In this document: in pieces, positions 5,944 through 7,120 of the stretch
Numbering within the stretch: the stretch's first letter is position 1
Layout: every line of letters begins with the position of its first letter
Assembly (NCBI GenBank): GCA_001751155.1
Contig: MAXR01000054.1
Span: forward strand, 1 to 7,120
Direction of reading: 5' to 3'
Source of the DNA: Desulfuromonadales bacterium C00003068
GTDB taxonomy: Bacteria > Desulfobacterota > Desulfuromonadia > Desulfuromonadales > Desulfuromonadaceae
Length of the DNA: 7,120 nt
Notes under the pieces: generated by a model
Seen by the model: the letters and a program-made list of their open reading frames with translations, nothing else
What the model was told of the DNA's origin: nothing
Databases searched by the model: none
Position numbers and translations under genes: made by a program

Positions 5944-5973
5944 CGACATCGGCGCTAATACCACTCGATGTCG
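5944..5973. repeat. 8-bp inverted repeat in the divergent intergenic region
   Basis: CGACATCG (5944-5951) and CGATGTCG (5966-5973) are exact reverse complements separated by 14 bases. They lie between the two divergent genes, with centres 22 bp (about two helix turns) apart, and directly upstream of a possible -10 (GATAAT on the minus strand, 5921-5916) for the secreted-protein gene. The arrangement could be a repressor operator bound by a dimer or a pair of dimers, or a chance hairpin. No regulator gene is adjacent. Confidence 0.45.
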
Positions 5974-6068
5974 GGTGTGATTGTAATGTTTTCAGTGGGT
6001 TATTGGTTTGCTGGGCAATGGTTTAATCTGTTGAATTATTGTGAAATTGATCTATTAAGAGGACTGCT

Positions 6069-6488
6069 GTGATTAAAATTTCAAACAATGTCACAATTTC
6101 TGAGCATGAGGTTGTGGTGAAAGCCGTCCGTTCACAGGGGGCTGGTGGGCAAAATGTGAATAAGGTTTCCACGGCGATCATTCTTTTTTTTGATATTCAA
6201 AATTCCTCGCTGCCGCAGGTGTATAAGTCCCGTTTATTGCAGTTATCGGATCGGCGGATTACTAAACACGGTGTGGTGGTGATTAAGGCGCAGCAGCATC
6301 GTAGCCAAGAGATGAATCGCGCTGAGGCGTGTTGTCGTTTGCAGGAGTTGGTGAAACGGGTGATGGTGGTTGCTAAAAATCGAACATCGACAAAACCTAG
6401 TCGCTCAGCTCGTAAGAAAAGGATGGATGGTAAAACGTTACGCGGGCGGACAAAAACGTTACGTGGTAAGGTGAAAGATTTTTCGTAA
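6069..6488 (+). CDS. arfB: Alternative ribosome-rescue factor B, peptidyl-tRNA hydrolase
   Basis: A 139-residue protein (E. coli ArfB/YaeJ has 140). It frees stalled ribosomes lacking a stop codon by hydrolysing peptidyl-tRNA in the P site. The catalytic GGQ is in RSQGAGGQNVNK (21-32, GGQ at 26-28). STAIILFFDI, SSLP and GVVVIKAQQHRSQEMNR (68-84) follow the ArfB pattern closely. The C-terminus (about 100-139) is a long basic tail, which in this family enters the empty mRNA channel. The protein is too short for, and lacks the codon-recognition domain of, release factors RF1 and RF2. The start is GTG 6069 with AAGAGGA (6057-6063) five bases upstream. The tail holds a 21-bp near-repeat (KTLRGRT/KTLRGKV). 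Confidence 0.95.
   Translation: MIKISNNVTISEHEVVVKAVRSQGAGGQNVNKVSTAIILFFDIQNSSLPQVYKSRLLQLSDRRITKHGVVVIKAQQHRSQEMNRAEACCRLQELVKRVMVVAKNRTSTKPSRSARKKRMDGKTLRGRTKTLRGKVKDFS
6432..6463 (+). repeat. In-frame short direct repeat in the arfB tail
   Basis: AAAACGTTACG occurs at 6432-6442 and again at 6453-6463, a period of 21 bp (seven codons). It encodes the successive units KTLRGRT and KTLRGKV. The remaining bases of the two units have diverged, so this is an old or imperfect tandem duplication. Confidence 0.7.
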
Positions 6489-6552
6489 AGCTTCAACCTG
6501 CATCTATTCGTTTTGACCCACTGATACAGGTTAAATTTAAATTGGATAAATT

Positions 6553-7120
6553 ATGTTGCAACTGAAAAATATTGAGGTCGACTTCTCGGGACGTAAAATT
6601 TTTACTGATGTTAATTGGCATATTCGCCCCGGTTCTCGAATTGGTTTATGTGGTGAAAATGGAGCAGGGAAATCAACACTACTGAAATTGTTGTGTGGTC
6701 TTACTGTCTCCGATAAAGGCGATGTCATTGTTGCCAAAGGGACAACCTTTGGTTATTTGCCTCAGGATGGTTTGCACTATCAAGGCACTAGTTTGTTTCA
6801 GGAGGTGCGCAGTGCGTGTTCCGACCTGCTGGCGATGGCAACTGAAATTGAGCAACTTGAAGTGAAAATAAGTCAGGATGCTGACGAAAAGGCCTTGGAC
6901 CGCTACGCTCATCTGCAAGATCTCTACGGTCAACGTGGTGGTTTTACCCTTGAAGCTGATATTGCGCGTGTTTTGCATGGTCTTGGTTTTAGCGAGCAGG
7001 ATTGGGATAAGCCTTGCGAGCAATTTTCGGGTGGTTGGCAAATGCGTATTGCTTTGGCGCGCTTACTGCTGCAACGGCCCAATCTCCTCCTCCTTGATGA
7101 GCCAACGAACCATCTTGACC
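6553..7120 (+). CDS. ABC-F family ATPase, N-terminal part (3' end outside window)
   Basis: The 189 visible codons cover the first ATPase domain. Walker A is GENGAGKS (34-41), the Q-loop YLPQD (Gln71), the signature FSGGWQMRIALARLLL (158-173), and Walker B LLLLDEPTNHLD (178-189, catalytic Glu183), cut at the window edge. The DEPTNHLD ending and the absence of any membrane segment identify the ABC-F group: soluble twin-ATPase proteins that bind the ribosomal E site and act on translation or antibiotic protection. FSGGWQMRIALA looks closer to the YheS/Uup-like branches than to EttA, but the second domain and linker needed to decide are not visible. It starts at an ATG with only a weak GGATAA upstream, 64 bp after arfB, and may be co-transcribed with it. 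Confidence 0.92.
   Translation, partial: MLQLKNIEVDFSGRKIFTDVNWHIRPGSRIGLCGENGAGKSTLLKLLCGLTVSDKGDVIVAKGTTFGYLPQDGLHYQGTSLFQEVRSACSDLLAMATEIEQLEVKISQDADEKALDRYAHLQDLYGQRGGFTLEADIARVLHGLGFSEQDWDKPCEQFSGGWQMRIALARLLLQRPNLLLLDEPTNHLD

Noticed and set aside
6069..6488. Peptide chain release factor RF2 (prfB) fragment
   Set aside because: Length, start and C-terminal basic tail match full-length ArfB, and the codon-recognition domain is absent by design, not by truncation.
6495..6532. AACCTG/CAGGTT inverted repeat after arfB as a terminator
   Set aside because: Only six pairs around a 26-base loop and no T run follow; too weak to call.
6513..6542. Possible promoter (TTGACC, then an AT-rich -10) just before the ABC-F gene
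   Set aside because: The -10 candidates match only four of six bases and the start point would fall about five bases before the ATG, implying a leaderless mRNA.

Overview
The window looks like a chromosomal stretch from a Gram-negative bacterium with moderate to low GC, most likely a proteobacterium in the broad sense. The evidence is an ArfB-type ribosome rescue factor, a secreted protein with an ordinary signal peptide, a DUF815 ATPase and quinol-oxidase genes. The CydA/CydB pair and the DUF4492 protein ahead of it resemble the version common in Bacteroidota, Campylobacterota and some Desulfobacterota-like lineages more than the E. coli version. I cannot fix the genus from the sequence.

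Layout. (1) 2-523 (+) is the 3' part of a class I/II PLP aminotransferase. It is followed by 544-693, a 49-codon stub that reads like the extreme C-terminus of a di-heme cytochrome c peroxidase. (2) 700-915 holds the promoter region of a cytochrome bd operon: DUF4492 membrane protein (916-1137), cydA (1157-2692), cydB (2695-3831) and a 31-residue single-helix micro-ORF (3842-3937), closed by a strong hairpin at 3947-3983. The genes are tightly spaced and have good ribosome binding sites. (3) 3985-4234 is non-coding and carries a near-consensus sigma70 promoter (4112-4140) for a stand-alone DUF815 AAA-type ATPase (4235-5125), which ends at a 36-bp perfectly palindromic terminator. (4) 5184-5393 is a short tail that resembles the C-terminus of FRG-domain proteins. 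It abuts that terminator, has no visible ribosome binding site, and is followed by its own terminator (5401-5436). (5) 5438-5863 (-) encodes a small secreted His/Arg-rich protein of unknown function. A divergent intergenic region with an 8-bp inverted repeat separates it from (6) arfB (6069-6488, +) and the start of an ABC-F ATPase (6553 to the window end, +).

How the genes work together. The centre is a respiratory unit: CydA and CydB form the high-affinity quinol:O2 oxidoreductase, and the two tiny membrane proteins at either end of the operon are candidates for assembly or accessory subunits. The right edge pairs two proteins that act on ribosomes (ArfB peptidyl-tRNA hydrolase and an ABC-F factor), though shared transcription is not proven. 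Two gene-tail stubs (peroxidase and FRG) suggest past deletions in the spacers between intact genes. The best candidates for something under-described are the 31-residue micro-ORF downstream of cydB and the secreted basic protein. I see no CRISPR array, insertion sequence, tRNA or rRNA.
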